The notes under the pieces are model-generated. The model ran no database searches and was not told the origin of the DNA. It worked only from the letters and a program-made list of their open reading frames with translations. Both the position numbers and the translations under genes were made by a program. From CAVWCQ01 sp963753545 (lineage in GTDB: Bacteria; Chloroflexota; Anaerolineae; Aggregatilineales; Aggregatilineaceae): DNA of 64,000 bases. The DNA is taken from positions 1,054,001 to 1,118,000 of the forward strand of contig CAVWCQ010000008.1 in NCBI GenBank assembly GCA_963753545.1, written 5' to 3'. Below are positions 38,502 through 47,446 of this stretch, in pieces; position 1 is the first letter of the stretch, and each line of letters opens with the position of its first letter.

Positions 38502-40229
38502 GTGAATTCTCGTAGCAAAAAATTCGTATCGTATTACAAACCCTACCGGGGCTTGTTTGCCGCCGATTTGGCCTGTGCGTTTGTCCTGTCGGCGGTCACG
38601 CTGATCCTGCCGTTGGGCATACGGGTTATCACCAAAACCTTAGTCGCGGGAACGGCCCTTAACCGCATCTATCTGCTGGGCGCGGCGATGCTGGGTTTGG
38701 TGGTCGTCCATACGCTGTGCAGCATCTTTGTGGACTATCAGGGCCATCTGATGGGGGCTATGATGGAAAGCGATATGCGCCGTGACCTGTTTGACCATTA
38801 TCAAAAACTGTCGTTCAGTTTTTATGATGAGCAAAAAACGGGCCAGCTCATGACGCGGATCACCAATGACACCCTGTCGCTGTCGGAATTGTACCATCAC
38901 GGCCCGGAAGACCTCGCCATTGCTATCTTAAAGCTGGTTGGCGTGTCCATCATTCTGCTGAGTATCAATGTCCGGCTGACGCTGATCATCTTCCTCTTTT
39001 TGCCGATCATGGCGGCCTATGCGTTTTATTTCAACAGGCGCATGAACGCCGCCCTGCGCAAAAATAAGGATCGCATCGGAGATATCAACGCCCAGGTGGA
39101 GGACTCGCTGGCGGGTATCCGCGTCGTCAAGTCGTTCACCAACGAGGACATTGAAAAGCAGAAGTTCGCCGCTGAAAACCGCCGTTTTGTAGACAGCCGC
39201 CGCGAGGAGTATCGAAGCGAAGCGTACTTTTACGGCGGGATGGCTGCCTTTACGCAGTTCATTACCATCGCCGTGATCCTCTTTGGCGGCGCGGCTATTG
39301 TGCACGCTGATCTCGATCTCGCCGATTTGCTGACCTATCTGCTCTGCGTCGGCATCCTCATCGAACCCATTCAGCGATTAGTGAACTTCGCCCGGCTGTA
39401 TCAGGAAGGAATCACGGGCTTTCACCGCTTTATGGAACTTCTGGAGGTGCAGCCCGATATCCAGGATGCCGCCGACAGCACCGAATTGACGCATGTTCAG
39501 GGACATATGGAATTCAGAGAGGTCTGCTTCAGGTATAAGGAAGACCATGACTATGTCCTCAAGAACATCTCGTTGGATATCAGGGTCGGGGAATATGTCG
39601 CCCTGGTAGGGTCTTCGGGCGTCGGGAAAACAACTCTCTGTTCCTTAATCCCCCGCTTTTACGAGGTCAGCGAGGGGGAAATCTTGCTGGATGGTCAGAA
39701 TATCAGGGATATCCGCCTGCGCTCTCTACGGCGGAACATAGGCGTTGTCCAGCAGGATGTCTATCTGTTTGCCGGAACCGTCTCCGACAATATCCGCTAT
39801 GGGAAACTGGATGCAAGCCGGGAAGAAATCATTGAAGCCGCCAAAAAGGCGAATGCCCATGATTTCATCATGAACTTACCGGACGGCTATGATACGGATA
39901 TCGGGCAGCGCGGCGTGAAATTATCAGGCGGGCAAAAGCAGCGGCTGAGTATTGCCCGCGTTTTTCTGAAAAACCCGCCGGTGATCATCTTCGATGAAGC
40001 GACAAGCGCTCTCGATAATGAAAGTGAAAGGGCCGTTCAGGAGGCATTGGAGGAATTGACCAACAACCGGACAACCCTGGTCATCGCGCACCGCCTGTCC
40101 ACGATCATCCATGCGCAACGGATTGTCGTGTTAGCCGATTGCGGGATCAATGAGCAGGGAACGCATGAAGAGCTGATAACCCTGGGCGGAACCTACGCGA
40201 ATTTGTACAACATGCAGTTGAAAATGTAG
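38502..40229 (+). CDS. ABC exporter, fused membrane and ATPase domains
   Basis: A 575-residue half-transporter of the MsbA/LmrA type. Residues 1-310 form six membrane helices (ABC transmembrane type 1: GLFAADLACAFVLSAVTLILPLG, GMAAFTQFITIAVILFGGAA). The ATPase shows Walker A LVGSSGVGKTTLC, Q-loop VVQQDVYLFAGTV, signature LSGGQKQRLSIAR, Walker B PVIIFDEATSALD and the switch His LVIAHRLST. It should work as a homodimer exporting drugs, lipids or peptides. The GTG at 38502 has GAGGAG at the right distance. The upstream leader suggests regulated expression. Confidence 0.93.
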   Translation: MNSRSKKFVSYYKPYRGLFAADLACAFVLSAVTLILPLGIRVITKTLVAGTALNRIYLLGAAMLGLVVVHTLCSIFVDYQGHLMGAMMESDMRRDLFDHYQKLSFSFYDEQKTGQLMTRITNDTLSLSELYHHGPEDLAIAILKLVGVSIILLSINVRLTLIIFLFLPIMAAYAFYFNRRMNAALRKNKDRIGDINAQVEDSLAGIRVVKSFTNEDIEKQKFAAENRRFVDSRREEYRSEAYFYGGMAAFTQFITIAVILFGGAAIVHADLDLADLLTYLLCVGILIEPIQRLVNFARLYQEGITGFHRFMELLEVQPDIQDAADSTELTHVQGHMEFREVCFRYKEDHDYVLKNISLDIRVGEYVALVGSSGVGKTTLCSLIPRFYEVSEGEILLDGQNIRDIRLRSLRRNIGVVQQDVYLFAGTVSDNIRYGKLDASREEIIEAAKKANAHDFIMNLPDGYDTDIGQRGVKLSGGQKQRLSIARVFLKNPPVIIFDEATSALDNESERAVQEALEELTNNRTTLVIAHRLSTIIHAQRIVVLADCGINEQGTHEELITLGGTYANLYNMQLKM

Positions 40230-40238
40230 GCCGGAGCA

Positions 40239-40267
40239 GGGGGTGTGGTTCGAGGTGCCACACCCCC
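40239..40267 (+). terminator. Hairpin after ABC exporter
   Basis: A 10-bp GC-rich stem GGGGGTGTGG / CCACACCCCC with a 9-nt loop, ten bases past the stop. There is no T-run, so it is a weak or Rho-assisted terminator. Confidence 0.5.
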
Positions 40268-40561
40268 AATTGCCAAAAGGGGCAAACCGGAGTAAGATAA
40301 ACCTTCGCTTTTAGAGATACTAATCGAAAGAACCAGAATCAAATAAGACAGTTGGCCTAAATTCCTATCTAAACCCCTTCAATTCCGTCTACTTAAGTTA
40401 TTTTTATGGTAGTATCAAGAGAATGCCTGGGCGGGCGCGCACCTTGTGCTTAGAAATCCGTTGCGGGCTGCTTTTTTGAAACGCCCAGTCACCATTCACG
40501 GTTGCCGTTGTCGTCCGTGATGACAATGGTTCGGCATTGCACCTCAAGGGGTAATGGTTGT
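40268..40561. other. Intergenic region before glycosyltransferase
   Basis: No gene or RNA is recognised. The first half (to about 40420) is AT-rich, the second half GC-rich. The promoter of the glycosyltransferase gene must lie here, but no clear pair of hexamers stands out. Confidence 0.4.
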
Positions 40562-42130
40562 ATGGATCGAGCACAAATCGGGGAGCAAGCGGTGCCATCG
40601 AAGCTGGCCTATGGTTCCCTGGTAGGGCGTCGCGCTCGCATGGCCGCCGCCGTTCGCCCGCCTTACTTCTGGCTGCGCACTGTTCTGATTCTGCTCGTCG
40701 GCTTCCTGCTGCGAATCTTCTATCTGGGGAAGGCCAGCCTGTGGTCCGATGAGGTGCTGACGGCGATCCGCGCTCAGGCCCCGTTCGATGAGGCCGTTAA
40801 CTCGCTGCTGCGAGCCGGGAATCAGACGCCGTTCTATTTTATGTCGCTCCGGCTCATTCCCAATTACAGCGAAGAACTGCTGCGGCTGCCATCGGTGCTG
40901 ATGGGGCTGGTCGGCATCTCCCTGGTGGTCTTCGTCGGCTACAAGCTCTATCACAACTACGATATCGCGCTGTGGGCGGGGGCGCTGCTGGCGGTAAACC
41001 CGTACCATATCTGGCTGTCGCGCACGGCTCGCCCCTACGCGATGCTGTTCATGTTTTCAATTCTGGCCTCCTACTGTTTTTTGATGCTGGTGCGGGACTT
41101 GTCGTCTCGCCGGATGTGGGCGGGTTTCATCATTGCCAGCATGTTGGCCTATTTCACCCACTATACAACCATCGCTCTCCCGGCGGCTCAATTTTTCTTC
41201 TTTGTGATTTACCGGGATCGTACAGACCGGATGCTGCTGCGGAAGTGGATTGGCGCGCAAATGGTCGCCGCAGTGCCTGCCATGATCTGGTTGTACATCG
41301 TCTCGCAGCATAACGTGGGCATCGGGCCGGGGCGCTTCCCCAACCCGACTCTGCGCGATCTGCCGCTGACTTTGTGGAGCATGACCACTGGCTTCAGTGG
41401 GGACCTGTCGTGGTGGATCGTCCCCGGACTGGTCGTGGTTGCCTTCAGCCTGATCTTCGGCGTGTATTATGCTATCCGCGAGCGCAACGTAAACCAGGAA
41501 AATGTCTATTGGGTGCTGCTGGTTTTGGTCCCGCTGATCCCGACCTTTTTGCTGTCAGCCTTTGCCGTATCGATCTACCTGGATCGCTACTTTATGGTTT
41601 TCCTGCCCGCACTGATCTACCTGATTCCGCTTGGCTGGAAGCGCCATTCCAAGGAAGTGTGGCAGATTGCACTGGCGGTGATCATCCTCACCGGGGCCAA
41701 CGAAGTGATGTTCGAACTTTCGACGGGCAGTTTTCAGCGCGATAACTGGCGCAGCGCGACGAAGTATGTAGCGGATAATTACGAGCCGGGCGACGGAATC
41801 CTGTTCCAGTGGTGGTTTGTCCAGAAGGCGTTCCTCTACTATTTTGAGCAGGATGACCGCGTGGACCTGGATATGCTGGTACTCTACGAGACACCCGATA
41901 CCACACAGTTTGAGGCATCGAACCGCCGCGTCTGGGCCATTTATCGTAACCCGCACGAAAACGTGCACCGCCAGGGCGTGATGCCCAATTACAACCCGTT
42001 CAAACCGGGGGTAACCGATCTGGGGGACTGGCTGTACAGCCGCCAGGATCAGATTGTGGAGTGGCGCAAATTTAACGGCATGACGGTTGTTTTGCTCGAT
42101 ATGCGCCAGAAGGCCATCGCTGAGCGGTAG
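40562..42130 (+). CDS. PMT/ArnT-type membrane glycosyltransferase (GT39/GT83-like)
   Basis: A 522-residue integral membrane protein. The first luminal loop contains the family's acidic motif LWSDEVLTAIRA, next to GKASLWSDE, followed by about ten to eleven hydrophobic helices (e.g. NYDIALWAGALLAVNPYHIWLSRTARPYAMLFMFSILASYCF with a typical S-R-x-A-R-P-Y motif) and a C-terminal soluble domain (WRSATKYVADNYEPGDGILFQ...). Such enzymes use polyprenyl-phosphate sugars to glycosylate lipids or proteins at the outer membrane face. ATG 40562 follows AAGGGG. Confidence 0.85.
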   Translation: MDRAQIGEQAVPSKLAYGSLVGRRARMAAAVRPPYFWLRTVLILLVGFLLRIFYLGKASLWSDEVLTAIRAQAPFDEAVNSLLRAGNQTPFYFMSLRLIPNYSEELLRLPSVLMGLVGISLVVFVGYKLYHNYDIALWAGALLAVNPYHIWLSRTARPYAMLFMFSILASYCFLMLVRDLSSRRMWAGFIIASMLAYFTHYTTIALPAAQFFFFVIYRDRTDRMLLRKWIGAQMVAAVPAMIWLYIVSQHNVGIGPGRFPNPTLRDLPLTLWSMTTGFSGDLSWWIVPGLVVVAFSLIFGVYYAIRERNVNQENVYWVLLVLVPLIPTFLLSAFAVSIYLDRYFMVFLPALIYLIPLGWKRHSKEVWQIALAVIILTGANEVMFELSTGSFQRDNWRSATKYVADNYEPGDGILFQWWFVQKAFLYYFEQDDRVDLDMLVLYETPDTTQFEASNRRVWAIYRNPHENVHRQGVMPNYNPFKPGVTDLGDWLYSRQDQIVEWRKFNGMTVVLLDMRQKAIAER

Positions 42131-42136
42131 GGTTCT

Positions 42137-42626
42137 ATAACCATCCAAATTGTCAGACTGACTCCCGATCTATGGGAAACATACCGGAATATCCGGCTGC
42201 GGCGCCTTATTGGAAGAACCGCAAGCCTTTGCTCGTTCGTATGAAGAAGAAAACGCTTTTCCCCCGGAACGGTGGCAGCAAAGAGCCAACAATCCCTACA
42301 GTTTTCTGGCAGTCGAAGACGGTATCCCCCAGGGCACGATGTCGGCTTTCATCCAAGAATCGGATCCGACCATTGCGCACATCGTTGGTGTTTTTGTCGC
42401 CAGGGAAGCAAGGGGCAGGGGCGTCGGTTCAAGCCTGCTCAGCGCGGTATTAAATCAGCTTAAGGAAGACAGTTCAATCAAAACGGTTAAACTGACGGTG
42501 AATCAAGAGCAGATTCCGGCGATCAAGCTCTATGAGAAATTCGGATTTCACATCACCGGCGAAGAATCGGGAATAATGGGTGATGGAAACGAGCACACCG
42601 GATATTGGATGGAACGGGTTCTTTAA
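42137..42626 (+). pseudogene. GNAT acetyltransferase, start and frame damaged
   Basis: The C-terminal 138 residues (42210-42626) are a clear GNAT fold: EEPQAFARSYEEE, FLAVEDGIPQGTMSAFI, VGVFVAREARGRGVGSSLL (acetyl-CoA pyrophosphate loop R-x-x-G-x-G), VNQEQIPAIKLYEKFGF. The N-terminal strand is found in another frame upstream (TIQIVRLTPDLWETYRNIRLR), so one net extra base lies near 42212. The expected start position reads ATA (42137-42139) instead of ATG. Either the gene is decaying or two sequence errors are present. A shorter functional product from an internal start seems unlikely. Confidence 0.8.
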
Positions 42627-42635
42627 AAAAATGCA

Positions 42636-42664
42636 GGGCGGGTTTTGTCAACCCGCCCTTTTTT
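42636..42664 (+). terminator. Rho-independent terminator after GNAT gene
   Basis: A 9-bp stem GGGCGGGTT / AACCCGCCC with a 5-nt loop and a run of six T. A-rich sequence on the left may let it act also for the converging gene. Confidence 0.88.
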
Positions 42665-42715
42665 GTATTCCCTAACAACCTATCCGTAAATCATCGGGCG
42701 CGGCAAGCAGCGCCC

Positions 42716-44680
42716 CTACAGCAAGTCTGCCGCGCGCACCGGAATTTGCCGGACGCGCTTGCCTGTTGCGTTGTAGATGGCGTTCATCAGCGCGGGACCG
42801 ATGGGCGGCACACCCATTTCACCGATGCCGCTCGGCGTATCGTCGCTCTCCACGAGATAGACTTCGATCTGCGGCGCTTCATCGATCTGCATGATGTGGT
42901 AGTCATGGAAATTGCTCTGCTGCACGCGGCCATGCTGGATGTCGATATAGCCGTACAGCGCGGCGGACAGCCCGAAGATGATCCCACCCTCGACCTGCAT
43001 TTTCACGCCGTCGGGGTTGATCGCGCGCCCACAGTCAACGGCAGCGACGACCCGCTGCACGCGGACGTTGGTGCCATCCACCGAGACTTCCACGACCATC
43101 GCCACGTGAGTTGCGCCAAAGGTCGAGAAGGAAGCCACGCCGCGCCCCCATCCTTCGGGCAGGGGCGTGTCCCACCCGGCTTTTTCGACCGCCAGTTCAA
43201 GCACAGCGGCGCGCGGGGTTTCCGCGTGGAGTTCGCGGTGTGCGTCCAGCGGCTGCTGGCCTCGGGCAACGCCCAGTTCGTCAATGAAGCATCCCTGGCC
43301 GAACGCAGTTGGATGCTCACCGACAGATCGCCACGCCCCGGTTGGGACGTTATAACCCGGTCGGGGGGTCTGGCGCATGCGGCCCGGTGGGTTGATATCA
43401 GCCGAGCAGTAGATCAACTCGAACGGGTGATAGTAGTCGTGCTGGATGTCTTCTTCGCGCGTCCAGAACAGTTTGATCGGCGCGCCAACGGCCTGTGAGA
43501 TTTCGACGGCCTCGCGCACATAATCGACCTCGAGCCGCCGCCCAAACGCGCCGCCAACCAGCGGAACATGCAGCGTGATCTTTTCTCGATCCAGGCCGCT
43601 GACAGACCCCGCCATTCGCAGGGCTGACTGACGGTTCTGAGTTGGTGCCCATACCTCGGCGCTGTCGGCTCGCACATCGGCGACACAGGTCATCGGCTCC
43701 ATTGTCGTGTGGGCCAGATAGGGAATTTCATAGATCACTTCCAGAATATTCGGATCGTTTTTCAGCTCAATACCGGCTCTTAGCGTCTCGCGCATGTCAT
43801 CCACGCTCAGATCGGCCAGCTTGCCCTCGTCCCAGGTAATCGTCAGGGCATCGCGGCCCTTGAGCGCACTCCACGTATCGTCGGCGACGACGGCAATGCC
43901 GTTGCTGACCTCGATCACCTGGCGCACGCCGGGCACTTGCAGGGCGGCTGTCGCGTCGTAACTCGCTACCGATCCGCCTGCCACAACCGGGCAGCGCGCG
44001 ATCACGGCGACCAGCATGCCGGGCAGTTGCACGTCGCTGCAATAGACCGCCTTGCCCGTGACCATCGCGGGGGCGTCGAGCGAACGCTGTGATGTACCGA
44101 TCAGCTTGTAGGTTGCTTCATCCTTGAAGATCATCTGGTCGCGCGTTGGACGCTCCAGCGTCACGGCGGTTGGCACGAGTTCCCCATAGGTCAGGGACTG
44201 GCCGCTCTCGTCGTGAATGACCGTCCCGTTTTCGGTCCGGCACGAGGCGGGATCAACACCCCAGGTTTGCGCCGCCGCCAGGATCAGCGTGGTGCGGGCG
44301 AGGGCTCCGGCTCCGCGCAGGGAGCTGTACGACCCAGAGATGCTGACGCTGCCGCCTGTCACCTGATCGCCATACATCGAATCGGGGGGAGACTGGTGGT
44401 ATTGAATGCTTGCCAGATCAACGTCCAGTTCTTCACAGAGAATCATGGCGATGGACGTGTTGACGCCCTGGCCCAGCTCGGAACGGTGAATTTGAAGGGT
44501 GATGGTTCCGTCCGGGTCGATACGCACATAGCCGTTCGGCTCAAACCTGCTGGTTTCGTCGCGCAGCAGATCGAAGCCCGATAGGCCCGCTGCGGCTTCT
44601 GCTTTGGTGGGCATGTAGAATCCGACCACCAGAGCCGCCGAGAATTTCAGAAAATTGCGCCGGGAAACAGTAACGCTCAT
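42716..44680 (-). CDS. Molybdenum hydroxylase large subunit (IorB/aldehyde oxidoreductase type)
   Basis: A 654-residue protein of the xanthine dehydrogenase family, closest to isoquinoline 1-oxidoreductase beta. It has a Tat signal (SRRNFLKFSAALVVGF), IHRSELGQGVNTSIAMILCEELDV, GGAFGRR, VPTGAWRSVGEHPTAFGQGCFIDELG and the C-terminal GIGEMGVPPIGPALMNAIYNATG with the catalytic Glu region. Between YYHPFELIYCSADI and VPTGAWRSV only about 20 residues remain, while relatives usually have a longer stretch; an internal deletion is possible. It overlaps the iron-sulfur subunit gene by four bases and should form a periplasmic-facing hydroxylase with it. Confidence 0.88.
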   Translation of the reverse strand: MSVTVSRRNFLKFSAALVVGFYMPTKAEAAAGLSGFDLLRDETSRFEPNGYVRIDPDGTITLQIHRSELGQGVNTSIAMILCEELDVDLASIQYHQSPPDSMYGDQVTGGSVSISGSYSSLRGAGALARTTLILAAAQTWGVDPASCRTENGTVIHDESGQSLTYGELVPTAVTLERPTRDQMIFKDEATYKLIGTSQRSLDAPAMVTGKAVYCSDVQLPGMLVAVIARCPVVAGGSVASYDATAALQVPGVRQVIEVSNGIAVVADDTWSALKGRDALTITWDEGKLADLSVDDMRETLRAGIELKNDPNILEVIYEIPYLAHTTMEPMTCVADVRADSAEVWAPTQNRQSALRMAGSVSGLDREKITLHVPLVGGAFGRRLEVDYVREAVEISQAVGAPIKLFWTREEDIQHDYYHPFELIYCSADINPPGRMRQTPRPGYNVPTGAWRSVGEHPTAFGQGCFIDELGVARGQQPLDAHRELHAETPRAAVLELAVEKAGWDTPLPEGWGRGVASFSTFGATHVAMVVEVSVDGTNVRVQRVVAAVDCGRAINPDGVKMQVEGGIIFGLSAALYGYIDIQHGRVQQSNFHDYHIMQIDEAPQIEVYLVESDDTPSGIGEMGVPPIGPALMNAIYNATGKRVRQIPVRAADLL

Positions 44681-45141
44681 GATGGGTCTCCTCCTTCGGC
44701 GGCGCGGTGAATGGCGGCGCGAATGCGGGGATAGGTCCCGCAGCGGCAGAGATTGTGAGCCATAGCGGCATCAATATCTTCATCGGTGGGCTTGGAATTT
44801 TCGTTCAAGAGGGCGGCAGCGGTCATGATCTGCCCCGGTTGGCAATAGCCACACTGCGAGACATTTTCCTCTAGCCATGCCTGTTGGACGGGATGGCTGC
44901 CATCGGGCGAGAGTCCTTCAATGGTGACGATATCCGCGCCGTCGGCGCTGGATACGGGCGTGATACAGGACCGCACCGCCGCGCCGTTCATGTGAACGGT
45001 ACAGCAGCCGCATTGTCCTACGCCACAGCTATACTTGGTTCCCGTCAAGCCGAGTTTGTCGCGCAATACCCACAGCAGCGGCATCTCCCCCGGGACATCG
45101 ACGGAATATTCCTGACCATTAACACGGAGCGTAAAAGGCAT
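44677..45141 (-). CDS. [2Fe-2S] subunit of molybdenum hydroxylase (IorA type)
   Basis: A 154-residue iron-sulfur protein with the two-cluster layout of xanthine dehydrogenase small subunits: a plant-type ferredoxin cluster (KYSCGVGQCGCCTVHMNG) at the N-terminus and a helical cluster (QCGYCQPGQIMTAAALL ... HNLCRCGTYPRIRAAIHRA) at the C-terminus. It passes electrons from the molybdenum subunit encoded directly downstream (ATGA overlap). No FAD subunit gene is adjacent, which agrees with the Ior-type two-subunit enzymes that use cytochrome or quinone acceptors. Confidence 0.93.
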   Translation of the reverse strand: MPFTLRVNGQEYSVDVPGEMPLLWVLRDKLGLTGTKYSCGVGQCGCCTVHMNGAAVRSCITPVSSADGADIVTIEGLSPDGSHPVQQAWLEENVSQCGYCQPGQIMTAAALLNENSKPTDEDIDAAMAHNLCRCGTYPRIRAAIHRAAEGGDPS

Positions 45142-45281
45142 AACGTGGATCTCCTCAAAGCTAAGTACGCGCGTATTTCCATTGTATCTCGGCTTTTGGA
45201 ATTACGCCTTGGACTCCTGGCACAATCCGCGCCGCCAGACTATGTTCGTCTTAATCCGTCTAGTCGCGAAACCATGTACAT

Positions 45282-45494
45282 ATGAAGAATGACTACCCCA
45301 TCAATATCTTTTACAGCGCGGAGGATGAAGCCTATATCGCGGATATCCCCGATTTTGAGATGTGTTCGGCGCATGGCGATACTCCGCAGGAAGCGTTGGA
45401 GCAGGTGCTTGTTGCGCGGGATGCCATTCTAGCCATGATGCGCGAAAAAGGACTACCGATCCCAAAACCCCTATGCTTCGATGGCTGCCGCTAA
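45282..45494 (+). CDS. HicB-like antitoxin-fold protein
   Basis: A 70-residue protein of the HicB type: INIFYSAEDEAYIADIPDFEMCSAHGDTPQEALEQVLVARDAILAMMREKGLPIPKP shows the partial RNase-H-like beta sheet and the E-A-L helix. There is no C-terminal DNA-binding tail and no HicA toxin gene beside it, so it is a solitary HicB-like protein. The 3' end overlaps the converging gene at 45471 by 24 bases. The ribosome site is weak. Confidence 0.78.
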   Translation: MKNDYPINIFYSAEDEAYIADIPDFEMCSAHGDTPQEALEQVLVARDAILAMMREKGLPIPKPLCFDGCR

Positions 45495-46064
45495 GGTTTC
45501 GATGAGGGTCAGGTACTGCTGCCACTGCTCGGTATTAAGATTGCGCTCGTCGGTCAGGTTCGGCAACAGAGAGAGCGTATTCTCGGCCAGACTGATCGAG
45601 GTCCGGCGGTTTTTCAGCAGGTGTTCGCGCAGGATGGGATTGCTGCCGACCACCACTTCACCAAACGTCGTTGGAACGCTGGTCGTGATAAATACATGGT
45701 CAAACGCCGGATCTCCGGTGAATACCCGTTTATCCTTAACGCCCATCGTCAGGGCTAAGAAGCGGCCTATTCGCTTTTTGGGGTGAATCCCAAGCTGTCC
45801 GTGCAGGCGATTTTTAACGGTAATATCCACCCGCAGCGCCGGCGCTTCGTCATTGGCAAAGACGAACTGGAGGTGCCTGCCGCAGAACTCACCATAGAGT
45901 GTCGCCGGGTCAAGCGCGACGCCCGCCTGAATGATCTGCTCTGTCAGCAGCGCTGTGCGCGAAGCAAGCTGTCGTTTGCTGCTGGACATCAGATAGACGA
46001 TTAACCACGTAAAGAACACTCCCGCCGCGATGAATCCTATCGCGATGGCCACCACAATATGCAC
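45471..46064 (-). CDS. Membrane-anchored hypothetical protein
   Basis: A 197-residue protein with one N-terminal helix (HIVVAIAIGFIAAGVFFTWLIVYLM) and a cytoplasmic or exposed alpha/beta domain (LQFVFANDEAPALRVDITVKNRLHGQLGIHPKKRIGRF..., FDHVFITTSVPTTFGEVVVGSNPILREHLLKN). I do not recognise it, though a similar layout (N-terminal helix plus a domain with F-D-x-x-F-x-T/V-x-x-P) is common among uncharacterised Chloroflexota proteins. It lies three bases downstream of the PHP gene, so the two form an operon. Confidence 0.68.
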   Translation of the reverse strand: MHIVVAIAIGFIAAGVFFTWLIVYLMSSSKRQLASRTALLTEQIIQAGVALDPATLYGEFCGRHLQFVFANDEAPALRVDITVKNRLHGQLGIHPKKRIGRFLALTMGVKDKRVFTGDPAFDHVFITTSVPTTFGEVVVGSNPILREHLLKNRRTSISLAENTLSLLPNLTDERNLNTEQWQQYLTLIETLAAAIEA

Positions 46065-46067
46065 GTC

Positions 46068-46761
46068 TCACCCTCCCTCCCACAGACGCTTGCGAATCCC
46101 CATCCGCTTGAGATATTTGGCTGTCGTGCTGCCCCCATGTACCCACCAGGGGCTGAGCCGGGCGACGATCTCGCCCTGCATGATCGAGTCCAGCAGCCCT
46201 TCCGCGTCCGCAAATGGACTGACCTGCATCATCGCCCGCCCGTATTCATAGGGCAGGTGCGCGTCCGACCCGGCGGTAACGGGTTTATAGTGCTGGTCGG
46301 CAAATTCCCTGGCGCGCAGGTTATCTTCTTTAAAGAAGCAGCGCGCATTAAACACTTCTATCGTGTCTACTAATTCTACGATCTCCAGCAGTTGATCGGT
46401 GCTCCACGCGCCTTTCCGCACGCGATCATAGGGATGGGCGACGCCGATCACCGCGCCCTGGTCACGCAGGCGGCGGATCGTCTCCTGAGGGGTTAGCCCG
46501 CGCGGCACACTCTCTTTGATAAACCACGCCAGAAGCTCGCCCTGGGTGGTCATGATTTCTTCGCCGGGAATAAACAGGTCCGGGGCGCGTTTGGCCCACA
46601 ACAGACGCTCCCTCAGCCGTATTGTGATCGGTGAGGATAATACGGTCAATTGTGCGGCGGCGGGCAGCGGCTACCACCTGGTCGAAGCTGTTCAGGCTGT
46701 CTTTCGACCACTCGCTGTGGCAGTGCATTTCGATCAGCCACTTGCCGTTGTGTTCCGTCAT
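46068..46761 (-). CDS. PHP-domain metallo-phosphoesterase (frameshifted)
   Basis: A PHP-family protein: IEMHCHSEWSKDS (metal motif I, H-x-H), IILTDHNTAEGA (motif II), FIPGEEIMTTQGELLAW (motif III), VIGVAHPYDR and AGSDAHLPYEYG (late metal ligands). One net extra base near 46605 moves the frame between TDHNTAEGA and LLWAKRAPDLF. The first frame starts at 46761; the second frame ends at 46068. It is likely to cleave phosphate monoesters or diesters with a trinuclear metal centre. Operon with the membrane protein at 45471. Confidence 0.87.
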
Positions 46762-46797
46762 GATGAATCCTTCCGTGATGCCGCGCAGTACTTTAGA

Positions 46798-47373
46798 TCA
46801 TATCACAGGAAAGTCTGGCTCCCATTGGTTCGCGTCGGGTGCATCCAACGCCGCGATGCTCAGCAGCAGGCGGCTTCGTGCGCCATAATAAACCACATAA
46901 GGCGCGCCTGTCCGCATCTCCACATCGGTGGGGGCCACATAGGGCGCGAAGCTGTACGCGCCAATCACATACGAAAAGGGCAGTTCGGGGCGTTCGCGTT
47001 CGGAATAATGAATTTCGAGGGGGCCGCGTGCCGCGCGCACCGCCTGATGGGCGAAGGCTTCCGGCAAAAAGGCCAGTATGTTCGAGCCGATCATCAGCCC
47101 GACAATGATCATAAAAAACAGCCCGAATCCCAGGATCACCCCGCCGCAGACGGAGACCACATCCATAATTCGGGAGGTGAGAATCAGCCCGATCTGGACG
47201 AGCATCGCCAGCGGGCAGAGCATTGCCGCCGCTGCCAGCAGCCCAGCGATCAGCACCACGCGGCGCTGCTCCGGGGTCAGCCGCCCGGTGCGGTTGACAG
47301 CGAGTTTAGCGGCCATATCCGCCGAGGCGGGCGATACAGAGCGCGGTTTTTGGTCGGAATCGGGCTGGGCCAT
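46798..47373 (-). CDS. Integral membrane hypothetical protein
   Basis: A 191-residue protein with two membrane helices near residues 42-95 (VVLIAGLLAAAAMLCPLAMLVQIGLIL; VVSVCGGVILGFGLFFMIIVGLMIGSNILAF) and a C-terminal soluble domain (GPLEIHYSERERPELPFSYVIGAYSFAPYVAPTDVEMRTGAPYVVYYGARSRLLLSIAALD), a pattern common to small membrane proteins with a beta-rich tail. ATG 47373 is chosen to start just before the Gln/Asp/Ser-rich N-tail. Function unknown. Confidence 0.68.
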   Translation of the reverse strand: MAQPDSDQKPRSVSPASADMAAKLAVNRTGRLTPEQRRVVLIAGLLAAAAMLCPLAMLVQIGLILTSRIMDVVSVCGGVILGFGLFFMIIVGLMIGSNILAFLPEAFAHQAVRAARGPLEIHYSERERPELPFSYVIGAYSFAPYVAPTDVEMRTGAPYVVYYGARSRLLLSIAALDAPDANQWEPDFPVI

Positions 47374-47446
47374 CTTGTCTATCCTGGAGTGGGTGCGGGT
47401 CACTCAGGGGAGTATAGCACTGTCTGCGAGAAAAGAGGCAATACGC

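Noticed and set aside
45142..45285. A HicA toxin gene before the HicB-like gene
   Set aside because: The upstream frame begins inside the antisense of the iron-sulfur gene and has no HicA pattern (no G-S-H-x-x-F/Y motif).
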